64,000 bases of DNA. Origin: Gossypium raimondii. Taxonomy: Eukaryota; Streptophyta; Magnoliopsida; Malvales; Malvaceae. The notes under the pieces were generated by a model, which saw only the letters and a list, made by a program, of their open reading frames with translations, was not told where the DNA came from and made no database searches. The stretch spans positions 6,448,001 through 6,512,000 of the forward strand of contig NC_068565.1 in assembly GCF_025698545.1 (NCBI RefSeq), given 5' to 3'. Shown here in pieces: positions 21,565-32,959 of the stretch; position 1 is the first letter of the stretch, and every line of letters begins with the position of its first letter. The translations under genes and the position numbers were made by a program.

Positions 21565-24500
21565 ATGAGGGGTCCTTTGGGGGCAGTACTAGAAAGGTAT
21601 CCATTGAGTGATGGAACTACAGAAGATGGAGGGATCATTAGACACAACAGGAAATGTAGAGATGTTGCATTTCTTGTCATTTTTATAGCATTTTGGGTTG
21701 CTATGATCGTTAACTCTAGCTTTGGATTTAACCAAGGAAACCCATTAAGGTATTTAACTTAGGTTGTCTTTTGGTTTCCTTTTATTAAGCTTTACACACT
21801 TTTAGTTCTTGTTGAATCCCAAAATGGGTACCTTTTGTTTTGGTACGGATCGTATGTTTTGGGATCCTTTTATGGTATGTTTTTTTATTTATTTACAGTA
21901 ATAGCTCCAATGAGTCTCTTTATCTATTTATTTATTGTTAAGCAACATATCTTGCTTATTATGTATTTCACTTGTTATCATATTGTAGTTGTTGTTACTT
22001 TGTAAAAATTACTGCATTTTCATTTCGTTTTTTTTCCCTTGTTTCTCATGTTATTTGGTTGCCAAGAAAATTGGGGAAAATAATAGAAAAATGGCTGGCT
22101 GCCTGGCACATGGTTGGGATTTGCTTTCCCAATTAGATTACAAGTCAGAACAAAATATGAAGTGTTTTCATTTGCTAGAAGCAGGGTTGGCTGATTGTCT
22201 TACTATTGGAATTATTCCCAATTTCCACTAAGATTTTAAGGGACTGGTATTTTGTGAAATATGATGACTTTTGAAGTCAGGCACAAGTAAAAACTAGACT
22301 TGAATTTTGTCTGAATGGTTTTTGACTGCATCGTAGATCTTTACTACCGGTCACTGATTCTAGTTGTATGTTTATAGCTTTTGTTTGGAGTGACGATAAC
22401 TGCGGTAGTGTCATTGGTATTCCTAGTATGTAATGGCCTTTCTAGATTACTACAACTTCCCTTGGGTGGGTATTAATGCTATCTTAGTTCTTATAGAGGT
22501 TATGCTTGCCAGGTGCCAATCATAAACTAATAAAAATCAGCTCTTTCCATTTCTTCGGGGCATCAATCAAAATGTTGCTGTTTGCCTTTATGTATTGTAG
22601 CTTAATTCAGTTTTACCTGCTCTGCTTTCATACTTTGTTTTCATTCTACTTTTTCTATGTTGGATGGCAATATCAGGCTTACATACGGGCTGGACTACAA
22701 AGGGAATGTATGTGGTGACAAGCATGCTCATCCTGGCCTTCATCAGCTGGAACTCAAGTATTGGTTGAATCCAAATCAGGTTTATCAAAGTGGTGTGAAG
22801 GATAGCCAATTCAAATTGTCTAATGCTCGGAGTATATGCTTGTTGGATTGCCCTACTCCATTAGAAGATTCACTAAGTTGGGTCTGTGATTATCCAGAGG
22901 GGGATATCCACCTCTCAATGGATGACTGGATTGATAGAAATTACGATTATTATGAAATTCTTACCCCGGAAATGAAAAATGCTTCTCTCCAACTTCAGGG
23001 TCCATGTTACCCAGTTATATTTCCAAGTGTGAATGGTAGATAAACTGGAACTACTTGTTTTATAGTTTAATATTTATTTTCCCAAAGCATGTGTACAGTT
23101 TCTTTTACCATCTCATGAATTATTATGTATGCTTTTTCAGTTTACTGGAGTTGCCAATATATTGCTCGTGCTTCAAATGCATCTTTGCGGCACTGGAAAC
23201 AGATGGGTGGAGTGGATATCAAAGAAGATATCGTAGTAGATAAATCCATTCACAGTTTTATCAATTCTCGGTCATCTGTCTTAAAGGTTGAGCACCTTTC
23301 CTGCAATACAATTTTGCATATATGGGATGTCTCTTAATTATGTTGCCTATATCAACTTCATGCCTTTTAGAAAGTGTCATTTTCAGCTTTGTGAAATATT
23401 AATATACATGTCCAGAACTTAAAGTTAATCTCATGACTTTGCAGCGTTACATGGCTGATATCGGAAAGGCATGGCCTGTATTGATAGTTTGTGGTGGGCT
23501 ATTGCCACTATTTCTTTCAGTTGTATGGCTGTTAATGATTCGCTATTTTGTTGCTGCAATGCCTTGGATCACGGTTGCCTTCTTTAACATTCTCATAATA
23601 ACGGTTACAGTGTTTTACTACTTAAAAGGTTCGAAATATATCTCTTACCTCTTTGTCTTCTTCACTGTATGCCATATATTTCGTGTATGTATCTCAAATG
23701 GAAGGATAACTGCTATTTTCAATATGATGCTAAATTTGTCTTTTTCTTCTTGCTTTTAGCTGGATGGATTGGAAATGATGCCATCTCCCCTATCATTGGT
23801 GATCATGATCCATACATACATGTTTTTGGACGAGTGGGTTATTGCTTTTGTCTTGATCAGAATGCTTTTATTATAATGGATATATTGGTTTTTGTTACAT
23901 GCTAAACTTTTGTTTCTTTCAGGAACTAAACCATCTACGTGCTGCTGCGATTCTTATGACATTTGTTATGGTTCTTTCCATCCTAACATCAATAGCAATT
24001 GTTCGCCGTATCCTAATGGGAACATCAGTGCTAAAGGCAAGTATGCAAATGATTCAATCACTTAAGATGATTTGCTTTAGCATCAGCTAGTGCTGCTTAG
24101 AATTGCCATTTAAGACTTCCATTTTTAGTTTTATTTTCATAAAAAAATCAAAGGAGCTAAAAAGTGGTATTATATTTCCAACTGTACACAGGTTGCTGCA
24201 AAGGTCATAGGTGAAGTCCAAGCACTGATAATTTTTCCAGTCATACCATATTCAATTCTAGCAATTTTTTACATGGTCTGGATATCAGCTGCCCTCCATC
24301 TGTTCAGTTCTGGTCAGGTCGTCCAGAATAATTGTAATACCAACTGCTGTGCTTACGATCTTCTGTCGGAAAAGGTGAACTGTGATCATTGTTGTGGTTA
24401 TAGCATCCGTTACACCCCTCATATTGCTGTTGCCATCTTCTTCCACCTGTTTGGTTGTTACTGGGCTACAAAGTTTTTTATCGCGTGTTCTTCCACGGTG

Positions 24501-25961
24501 ATTGCGGGTTCTGTTGCCTCTTACTATTGGACACGTGGTGAAACATCGGTAAGCTACTAAATCACAGCATAGTTTGTGAGGTGTACATGCTGTTTCCATG
24601 GGGAACCAAACAACTAACTTTTGCCATATTTCGAAGTAACATATCAATTACTTTGTATCTATTTGTTAGTAATTTAGTAGTGATATAAAGAATATGTTTC
24701 TAAGTTTGCACATTACATTAAGAATTTCTCTCCTTTTTTCTTTCCTTTTGAAGAAATTTATTCTTTCACTGATTATTTTTGTGGTTCGCTCTTGCAGTCG
24801 GAGGTCCCAGTTCTTCCTGTTTTTGACTCTATGAAGCGGCTTATAAGATACAGCCTTGGATCTGTGGCCCTTGGCTCGTTGATTGTATCCTTCGTGGAAT
24901 CAATTCGTTTCATTCTTGAGTCATTTCGTCGGAAACTAAAAGTTACTGAAACTACACCTGATAGCTGGTTTGGAAAGATGGTATATCATACTTCACAGGG
25001 ATGCTTAAGATGTGTTGAGTGGACAATCAAATCAGTGAATCGAAATGCTTATATAATGGTAATCTTCTACAATGAGTTTCGAGAAAAACTAAAAATGTTC
25101 GTATACTATCCAAAAGCCTGTAGATTTTTCTTTGTATGGAAATGGGTACTTTTAAGAAAAATAAATAGTCGGAGCAACAAAGGATCTTGGCTATGCTCCA
25201 ACATTAACTTACATAGTAGAAGGATCTATCATCCGTACACTTTTGTTCTTAACTGCAAATGTCGCGCTCTCGTTTTTCTTTTTAACACATTGAAGACTTT
25301 CTAATAGGACATATCATCTGGTTGCTGTTGGTACATTTTTTTTTGTTGTCTGCCAATTCCGAATTTTATCTTAAATATGAATTTATTATTTTTGTAGATT
25401 GCAATAACAGGGAAAAGCTTCTGTAGATCTTCTGCAATTGCAACAGAATTGATCATGAATAATATCCTTAGATTAGTGAGGTTGAATGTGATTGGAGATG
25501 TTATCCTATTTCTTGGAAAGTTGTTTGTCAGCCTCTCAAGCGCTGTCTTTGGTTTCCTTGTGTTGGATACCCACAAGTATAGTTCTGGTCATAACAAATT
25601 ATCCTCCCCATTGCTTCCTGTGCTGGTATGTTATCTATTCTTGCTTATTGTAATTCGTTTCGTAGGTGAGAGATTGACTTTTATACATGCGTGCACCACA
25701 AGCTAGCAAACATGTTAAGCTCTCTAATCATTAATGATGAGAATTGCTGCTTACATTATGTATTATTTTTGGCAGGTTTGCTGGACTCTTGGTTATGTAG
25801 TTGCAACTCTTTTCTTTGCCGTGGTGGAGATGTCGATTGATACCCTTATACTTTCCTTCTGCCAGGACTCAGAGGAGCACGAAGGGACGGCCCAATTTGC
25901 ACCTCTCCTTCTCATGGAAACTCTCAATGAACAAAATGACATGCAGAGACTTACTCAATGA
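21565..25961 (+). CDS. CTL1: Choline transporter-like protein (CTL/SLC44 family), 10 exons
   Basis: Exons by frame continuity: 21565-21749, 22677-23035, 23141-23286, 23445-23628, 23760-23833, 23923-24036, 24192-24548, 24798-25058, 25398-25625 and 25776-25961. They join to 697 residues, the usual length for plant CTL1. The first membrane segment is in exon 1 (VAFLVIFIAFWVAMIV). A long luminal loop with Cys residues and a predicted N-glycosylation site (NAS) is in exon 2. Hydrophobic segments fill exons 4-10, and VLKVAAKVIGEVQALIIF is the family signature. The C-terminal SFCQDSEEHEG is typical of the plant CTL1/CHER1 group, which acts in choline homeostasis, trans-Golgi trafficking and sieve plate/plasmodesma development in Arabidopsis. 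Intron 6 needs a GC donor (AAG/GCAAGT at 24037). I see no disabling change. The ATG is the first in a leader rich in C/T. Confidence 0.95.
24037..24191 (+). other. GC-AG intron in CTL
   Basis: The donor reads CTAAAG/GCAAGTAT and the acceptor TACACAG/GTTGCTGC. Using GC keeps the reading frame VLK/VAAKVIGEV, a conserved family block. The nearby GT two codons on (GCAA/GTATG) would shift the frame. Confidence 0.85.
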
Positions 25962-26475
25962 TCTTATGGACTATAATTTTCTCACAGAATTCTTGAATCC
26001 TTATTATAATATGGTGTTCCTACATTCTCGTTCCCATTTTCATATCAATCCTTGTATATATTTATATATTTAACGGCCATGACCATAAGGAAGGTTTTTG
26101 TGTGAGAAATATATGTAGTTATATTTGTGGAAAACCAACAATTGGACAGTGGATACATCATTGTTTAGTTTTGTTACGTGGAAGAGGTGTTAAAATAGTA
26201 AGCACATGAAGAATCACCTTGAATTAACATGAAAACATTGCTATTTTCTGAGGAAGCAGACAACCCAGTTTCTATCATCATGCTCACGACAAAAGGAACA
26301 AGAACAGTCTAAAAGTTCAAAAATGTCAATTTTATTTGGAATTTAAATGAAAACAAAAAAAACCAATGGCAAGTTTTTGTCTTTATGTTTCTTCAGGTGT
26401 TCGATCTTCTTCATTGGTTACTGCTGTAGTTTTTCCCTGTGTTGCTAAAAGCTTGAAATGATTTGAACTTTTTGT
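25962..26475. other. Convergent 3' region between CTL and SDE5
   Basis: About 510 bp between the CTL stop (+) and the SDE5 stop (-), which face each other. It must contain both 3' UTRs; AT-rich candidate polyadenylation sequence is present (tatatatttatatatttaac near 26055). No other gene seen. Confidence 0.5.
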
Positions 26476-29400
26476 TTAGGAGGATCCCAGATTTGTCTGA
26501 TTCTTCTTTGCGAAACTCAGGTTCTTCGGGTTGATTACATCAACTTGAATCAATATTATCCGGCCATTCTCTTCTTCCGTCCATTTAATGGATTCCTTCT
26601 CCAGCTGTCTCATTATCTGCAAAGAATATTTTTCGGTGCTAGTTTCTTAACTCATAATGTAAATATGTATACACAAAATAGTGATATATCAAAGCTCATT
26701 TGCAATATCAATGAGATCAAACAGAAGTTTGAACTTCCAAGCGCATAACGCTTGGGATGTTTGTTTTGGGTTCAAGCTCATGCGGAGTTGGTGATTTTAC
26801 CTTAGGTGAACTTTGTAATGGTGTTTTGTATCTAAATATCTTTAAACTTCAATAAATAAAAAATTTCTTTTAAAAATAAACAATCATACCAGTCGTCTTC
26901 GAGCTCCCTTTTTAGTATCTTCTTCAATGGTTCCCACTATAATCCTTAGATACTTAAAAGCTGGCAAGATGAGTAAATAAGAATTTATGGCAATTTACTT
27001 GTAAAATACAAAGACTAAAGAATAGAAGAGTGGTAACCTACTAGGGATGCCAGAAATAGATAATAAGTGGGTTCGGAGAAGACTAAGAGCTTCCTTCGGT
27101 TCGAAGTCACGCAAGTCAAGAGACATAATTTCTTCTTCACTGCAACTGAATTCAAAAACTTGTGATGCAATTATCTGAAGCAACAGACAGCGATATTGGG
27201 GAATAGAAAAAGGAACTTCAGCATGCACCAACCTGGATTCAAGCATCTTTGCAGACGATTTTTCATCTGCCTCTCGGGCCCTTTTGTTAAAAAAGTGTCC
27301 CTAGACATTCACCAAAAGAAATAAATTTATCAAGAATTACATCTACTGAAGAATATAATACTACTCTAAAAGCTTTTTCAGTTGGATACTAGGCGGATTT
27401 GGCTCAATTATCTGAAAGGAGTTTGTATTTCAGACATGCATAGTTTTAATCTTATTAAACCACTTTTTTTTTCAGTTGAGAGAGTGTAAAAGACTGATAT
27501 TAGAAAAAGAAAATACTAAAGAGAGGCAAAGATCAGAATCATACTAGCTCCATGAGTTCGGTTGCTCGTGCCTTATCACCGCTAGTATATGCTTCAGCAG
27601 CCTGGAAGTTAACCAAGATTGTTAGCACTAATCACACATTCCAATTTAAAAATCATCCAATAGAAGCATTAGCACTTCTTCGGATTTTGCAAAAGATTAA
27701 GAACTTCCAAAACTTATGAGATGGCCTCAGACTTGCTTTACTAAACTTAGTTCTATCAAAAGTTTGTAGAAAAACATTCATAAGAGTCTATCTTCCAAAA
27801 CTTTTGCAGATTAAACAACTTACAGATTTATAGTATTCTTTCATAGTCACCCAATACTCCTTCACAGCTTGACGTAAGGAATCATAAGTAATCTCATTGT
27901 CATCAGGCCCATCTTCCACTGCAGAAGAAACCAAGCACAAAAAGGTTATGCTAATCGAAAAAGTTGTCATAGGAATAACAGAGATGACATAAAATCATAC
28001 TATATAAAAATTAGGCTCCGAGGTTTCTATGGATTGATGTGATATCACATATCATCTTAAAGTATAAGAGTAACTGTAGGCTGTTAAGGTATAATGAATT
28101 GCCCCTCAGGTGTATTTATATGAATATCATGCAGCCAAAAGAGTAACTATTCTATCGCAATACAAAAAGCATAGATAGAACTCTTTACCATCTTTCGGAA
28201 CTTTCAGCATTTCTACTACAGTTGGAAAACTGATGTCTGTGTCCTTGAGAGGTTCGGTCACCAATTCACCAAGTGCCATTGATCTCCTTATCTCCCTAAC
28301 TGCATTATTTCCTTTTGTTTCTTCCCCGGATCTTTCAGGGACAGTGAACAAGGCTTGCAAGATTTCTTTCTCCAGTGCGGCTTTATCTTGGTTTCCTCTT
28401 GGAGATCTTTTAGAATTTCTTATCATAGGTGTAGCTTCTTCACTGCAAAGGGTGCTAAGAATAATAGTGGCCCAATTAAAAATAAGAAACAACTTATGGC
28501 AACTTCCCAATGAACATCTTTGCTTCAGAAAATTATGAAATCCAACAATTCAACAAAACAAAATGAAACTGGAAAAACACACCTTTGAGAAAATTCTTTG
28601 GATTGCAGTTTTTCTCGGATTAAAAAGGTTTGGTCCAGACAATTCCCTGTGATCTGTAGAAAGAATTATAGTGAAAGGATGAGCTCAAAAACATGTAACT
28701 TGCCAACAGGTAATAATTCCTCTAAATTGGAGGGCTTAATATGATAGGTGACACACACAAGACCTGAAATATAAACATTTGTGCAATTCAATTGTAAAAA
28801 GAACCAGCAAGAATCTTCTGAATTTCAGAAGTTGATATTAATTTCTACTAGATACCATAAAAGAATTAGGTATTGAAATGGGCTGAACTTGGCCTCACCT
28901 TTTCAGCAGCTATACCAATAACATCATCAGATTTCTCTAGAGTTGAAGCTGACATGTCAAGAAGTTTGTCCATGCTCTATATAATCAATAAGCAAATTAA
29001 TATCATCGACCAAGGTTAGGATGACAAATTAGTTATATATCAACAACAAGAAATTAAAATGAATGCAACATATAGGCTGAATAAGGTAAACAGTGAATGT
29101 TCTTTTTCTTTCTTCAAAAGACATTGAGAGTCACAAATTCTGGTCTCTTGGGATAAAAAAGAAAATGCAGAACTCAAAGGGTATAAGCACTTCACCTTGT
29201 CCACATCAAATCCACAACAATCTGCAAATCAAATGAATGGCAGGATTAAACATATTATGAACTCAAATGGTAGCGACAATAAACAAAAACAAAGTATATA
29301 GTAGTTACAATCTCATGTATCTAACTAAAGAGAAAATTTTATCATAAATTGACTTCTTTATTTTTGAAGCTTCAAAAATTACCAGTTCCAAGGAGGAAAA

Positions 29401-30394
29401 CTAAAAAAGTCAAGACCAGGGGTCAAGAGATAGCAAAGATAAAGAAACCAAAAGAGGTAGAAAAGGCCTAGGATAAACTCCACAATCAATGTAATAAAAG
29501 GAACAAACCACTGATATAAAAACATATAAAGAATGAAGAAGAAAACTCATGCCAAATAACAAAAACTTAGTATCACATAAATGATGATGAGATAAAAAAA
29601 ACTTGGGACTAAAGAAATTTAATTCAGATACTGTCATCTGCCTACATTCAATCCACTTAAAATGTCAAAGCAATGATAAGATAGCAAAGTCTTAATAAAG
29701 TCCGATATGGTCACACTTAAACTTATGCCTCCAGTTAAAGATAAGATAGCAATTTGCATTATAAGAGAAGTAAACAACTCAAGGACTAAAGGAAGGTAGT
29801 AGACTTACCAAGTACTTCTTGAATTACGGACTTGTCGAGTTGAAATCCATCTCCTAGCATCTCAAACAGAAATTTCTCAAGATCACCATTTGTGGTGTTG
29901 TTCCTAGTTGTCCTGCATGATGGAGCTTCTTCATTCCATATCAAAGATGCCGGGAATTCCTTTGAATCAATTTTCACTGGTTTGGTAGTATCGGGGGAGT
30001 CCATTCTTGATGGCCTTGGTTTAACATAGTTTTTCCCTATCAGACTGGAAACACTGCCCATTGATACAGAACCTCTTTTTGACTTTAATGCTTCACTGCT
30101 GAGATTGGAAGATGTATATTTTGGAGACGCTGCAGTTTCACTTTCCCATCCAGACAACAATTTCACGGATGTTGTATTTGCACCAGCAGACTTATTTTCA
30201 TAAGTATCAATTGCTTCTTTCGAAGTCCTTCCATTATTTCTTGCATAAAGAATATCGGCAGTAATGCTGACATTCCCTTTTGCCTCATAATAAGCAGTAG
30301 CTATGTCCTCAAGAGAAAACTTCGAACCAAAGGCATCAAGCAGCTCTTTGAGAGCTGCTTCATTGGGATTTGAAGAGATTGAAACTCCTTTCAT
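26476..30394 (-). CDS. SDE5: SDE5: CUE-like, DUF1771 and Smr-like protein of the tasiRNA/silencing pathway, 11 exons
   Basis: Minus-strand exons: 30394-29809, 29221-29196, 28976-28899, 28653-28583, 28454-28189, 27918-27824, 27601-27545, 27300-27233, 27145-27042, 26960-26890 and 26616-26476, joining to 520 residues. The N-terminus ([18 protein letters not shown]) is a CUE/UBA-like fold. DUF1771 lies around [19 protein letters not shown] to [15 protein letters not shown]. The C-terminus ([44 protein letters not shown]) is Smr-like, but the usual LDLH is LDLR. Arabidopsis SDE5 is a putative RNA export-type factor needed for sense-transgene silencing and tasiRNA production with RDR6/SGS3. A leader intron ends directly before the ATG (TTTTCAG/AATG). 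Exon 2 is only 26 nt. The intron at 27146-27232 is 87 nt and stop-free in frame. Confidence 0.92.
27146..27232 (-). other. 87-nt in-frame, stop-free intron of SDE5
   Basis: On the minus strand it runs GTTGGTGC...GAATTCAG. Splicing joins AG/T to give MLES-SCSEEE, matching the expected sequence. If retained, the frame stays open and adds 29 residues (starting RLVHAEVPF). The nearer AG (GTTGCTTCAG) would give an immediate TAA. Confidence 0.75.
29196..29221 (-). other. 26-nt microexon of SDE5
   Basis: Flanked by TTTGCAG on the acceptor side and GTGAAG on the donor side, it encodes the middle of [17 protein letters not shown]. Without it the downstream frame is lost, since 26 is not a multiple of three. 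Confidence 0.8.
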
Positions 30395-30395
30395 T

Positions 30396-31985
30396 CTGAA
30401 AACAGGGGAAAAGGAAAAACAATATAAAAGTCTTGATAAACACACAGGATATTGAAGGAAGACAAATACAATGGTGTATGATAAACAAATCATGTTAAAT
30501 GGTTGAGAAATAAATACTCAAAAAAAAACCAAAAAACGGCTAATTTAGCCGAAAACCGAAAATTAATAAAAGCGATGATATCCATGCCTGATTTGCAATT
30601 CCTTTTCAGGTTTTGAACCAACTATTTCTTTCCTTTACTGCCAAATTTGTTCTATTGTATTGAAATCATTAAAAAGAATTGATATAACATACAACTTTTA
30701 CCTTATGAGGTCGAAACGGCAGTTCATCTCAGTTCACATTCCGCATCACATAAGAACAACAATCGGGGACCCATGACCATGGGTGCAGTTTGAAAGACAG
30801 TCTAGCAAATCAGGTAACTATGTTACAAATTATATCAACAGCATAACAATTTTCTTGATGACTGATTGATCTATGTCCCTATCAAGAGAGATTCAAATGA
30901 CAACATTCAAATATCAACCAACTAGTAATCAAGAAATAACCAACAATGATTTCGGAACATTATTTCCAGTGGCAAATATGATTGTAATTGTAAGCTCTGA
31001 ACAGGGAACTAAAAGCAAATGCCAAACCATGTTTAATTGCAATAACATACAACTTTTACCTTATGAGGTCGAAACGGCAGTTCATCTCAATTCACATTCC
31101 GCATCACATAAGAACAACAATCAGGGACCCATGACCGTGGGTGCAGTTTGAAAGACAGCCTAGCAAATCAGGTAACTATGTTACAAATTATATCAACAGC
31201 ATAACAATTTTCTTGATGACTGATTGATCTATGTCCCTATCAAGAGAGATTCAAATGACAACATTCAAATATCAACCAACTAGTAATCAAGAAATAACCA
31301 ACAATGGTTTCGGAACATTATTTCCAGTGGCAAATGTGATTGTGATTGTAAGCTCTGAACAGGGAACTAAAAGCAATGCCAAACCATGTTTAATTGCAAT
31401 GGCAAATGAAAATGCCAAACTTAGCCATATCTGTAAGTTTCATTATGATGTATTCTACAATTTCATACCTTTACCTCTAATTTCTCAACTAAACAGCAAG
31501 TCTTTTACATGTAAAATTAAAAGCTATGGCGATTTCAAAAAAGAAATGTGCTTTATTTGATAATAAAACATCTTTATTTTACAGAATACTGATTAAAACA
31601 GTACAACACAAAAAAAGAAAGCAATGAGATTACTTTTCTTTCTCTTTTATGTTTTCTTTCCACTTTCTCAATAACCAAACAGAAGAACATACAACAAATA
31701 GGAATGACCAACAAATCCACACTCAAATGAACAAAAACAAAAACAAAAACAAAAAGATCACCTTTTTATTGGCTATTCATTGTCCACCGGTTTCTCAGAA
31801 ACAAAACATATAATCAAAACTCAAAACTAACAATAATAGGAAACAAAGAGGAAATGAGGTTGATCATTGAGGTAAAACAGTTACTTTATCAACATTTTAA
31901 GTCATAATGAAAGATTAAGAGATTAACACTGAAGACTAAGTGAATGCATGAGGGGGGGGGGGGTTTGAGAGAGGCATTGGCTTAC
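30396..31985 (-). other. Leader intron of SDE5 (predicted)
   Basis: The acceptor TTTTCAG sits one base before the SDE5 ATG. A donor CAA/GTAAGCC is found on the minus strand at 31985. The intron would be about 1.6 kb and holds the 358-bp tandem duplication at 30684-31400 and a run of 12 G (31952-31963) just downstream of the donor. Donor choice is by inspection only. Confidence 0.6.
30684..31400. repeat. Direct tandem duplication, 358-bp unit
   Basis: Unit 1 is 30684-31041 and unit 2 is 31042-31400. Both begin 'ataacatacaacttttacct' and end 'ccatgtttaattgcaat'. They differ at only a handful of positions (for example tcggggacccatgaccat against tcagggacccatgaccgt), so the event is recent. Open frames inside both units are mirror products of the repeat and are not taken as genes. 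Confidence 0.9.
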
Positions 31986-32045
31986 TTGAAAGTAAATTTC
32001 GCCTCTTTTCTTGTAAAGCTATTTTCTTTTCAAATAAAAATGGGA

Positions 32046-32235
32046 AAATTTTGAGGGCGTATTTATATAATTACTGACGTCATTAAATAAATAAATCCAT
32101 AGAAAAATGCAAACGTTGCCAATTGTCAATTTTTTGGATGAGAGGTAAAGATTTTCCACGCGATGTTGAAGAGCATGGGCAACACTCGCTTTAAACCCCT
32201 TTTTCAGCCAGTTCTCCTTACTGCTTGCCACTGTA
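32046..32235. promoter_or_regulatory. Shared divergent promoter of SDE5 and HIPM
   Basis: SDE5 runs left from about 32000-32040 and HIPM runs right from about 32200, so under 200 bp serves both. A perfect palindrome TGACGTCA (32075-32082, a bZIP/CRE-type site) lies inside it, next to AT-rich TATA-like sequence (tatttatataatt, about 32060-32073). No TATA box placed clearly for HIPM is seen. Confidence 0.6.
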
Positions 32236-32244
32236 AAACCCTAA
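32236..32244 (+). promoter_or_regulatory. Telo-box (AAACCCTAA)
   Basis: AAACCCTAA is the plant interstitial telomere motif common in promoters and leaders of housekeeping and translation-related genes, where TRB-type proteins can bind. Here it falls in the promoter-proximal region or leader of HIPM. Confidence 0.6.
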
Positions 32245-32959
32245 AACACCCAAAAGCAAAAATTCTACGACTTTACCAAGAAAAAAGTGTGAAAAAGCTT
32301 TCAGTTTTCAGCTTAGCTTCTTCAAAGGTAATCTTTTTTCCCTTTCTTATTTATGGTAATTGACATTTTTTTCAGGGTTTGGTTTTTGGAAGCTTTTTTT
32401 TTTAGTTTATTTCAATTGTTTTTAGAACTTAGGTTCTGATTGATTTTCTTAATAGAAACTGCAGCTTGAAAGTGTTTGATTTTACTAAATGGTTTCTAAG
32501 CTAACAATCTTTGTCACTTAACATCCATCTTATTGCACAATGACAATTAAAAGGCCTCGTGTCAAATGCATTAGCGTGCTACTCGTACCCTTGTTCATTC
32601 GGATTCGGGTGTGTGTTGGATTCGATTATATTCAACTTCTTAAGTTTTTCAGGATTATACCCGATTTAATGGGTTCTTTAAGATAAATGAAGGGCCTAGG
32701 TATATCATAATTGGCGGTCCCTACTTACACTGATGTAGAAAGGCCTATTTTCAGATGCCTCATCACTCAAATAGGAGCTTATAAGGGAGTTGTTGATTTT
32801 CTTGGATTGCATAATGGTAGCATATGAATTTGGTAGAAAGAGAGACTATGTGAAGAATTTAACATTCTGAATCTTCACTGTTTGTTGGACTTGTCAACAA
32901 TGATTCTTTTTGTATCTAGATTGATGTTATGATAATTTGTTTAATTGGTTTTTGCAGCT

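Noticed and set aside
24285..24647. A 120-codon minus-strand frame over CTL exon 7.
   Set aside because: Antisense shadow of a well-supported exon.
30873..31560. Two similar open frames (92 and 109 codons) starting MSLSREIQMTTFKYQ.
   Set aside because: They are copies of the 358-bp intron duplication and on the strand opposite to SDE5; no family resemblance.
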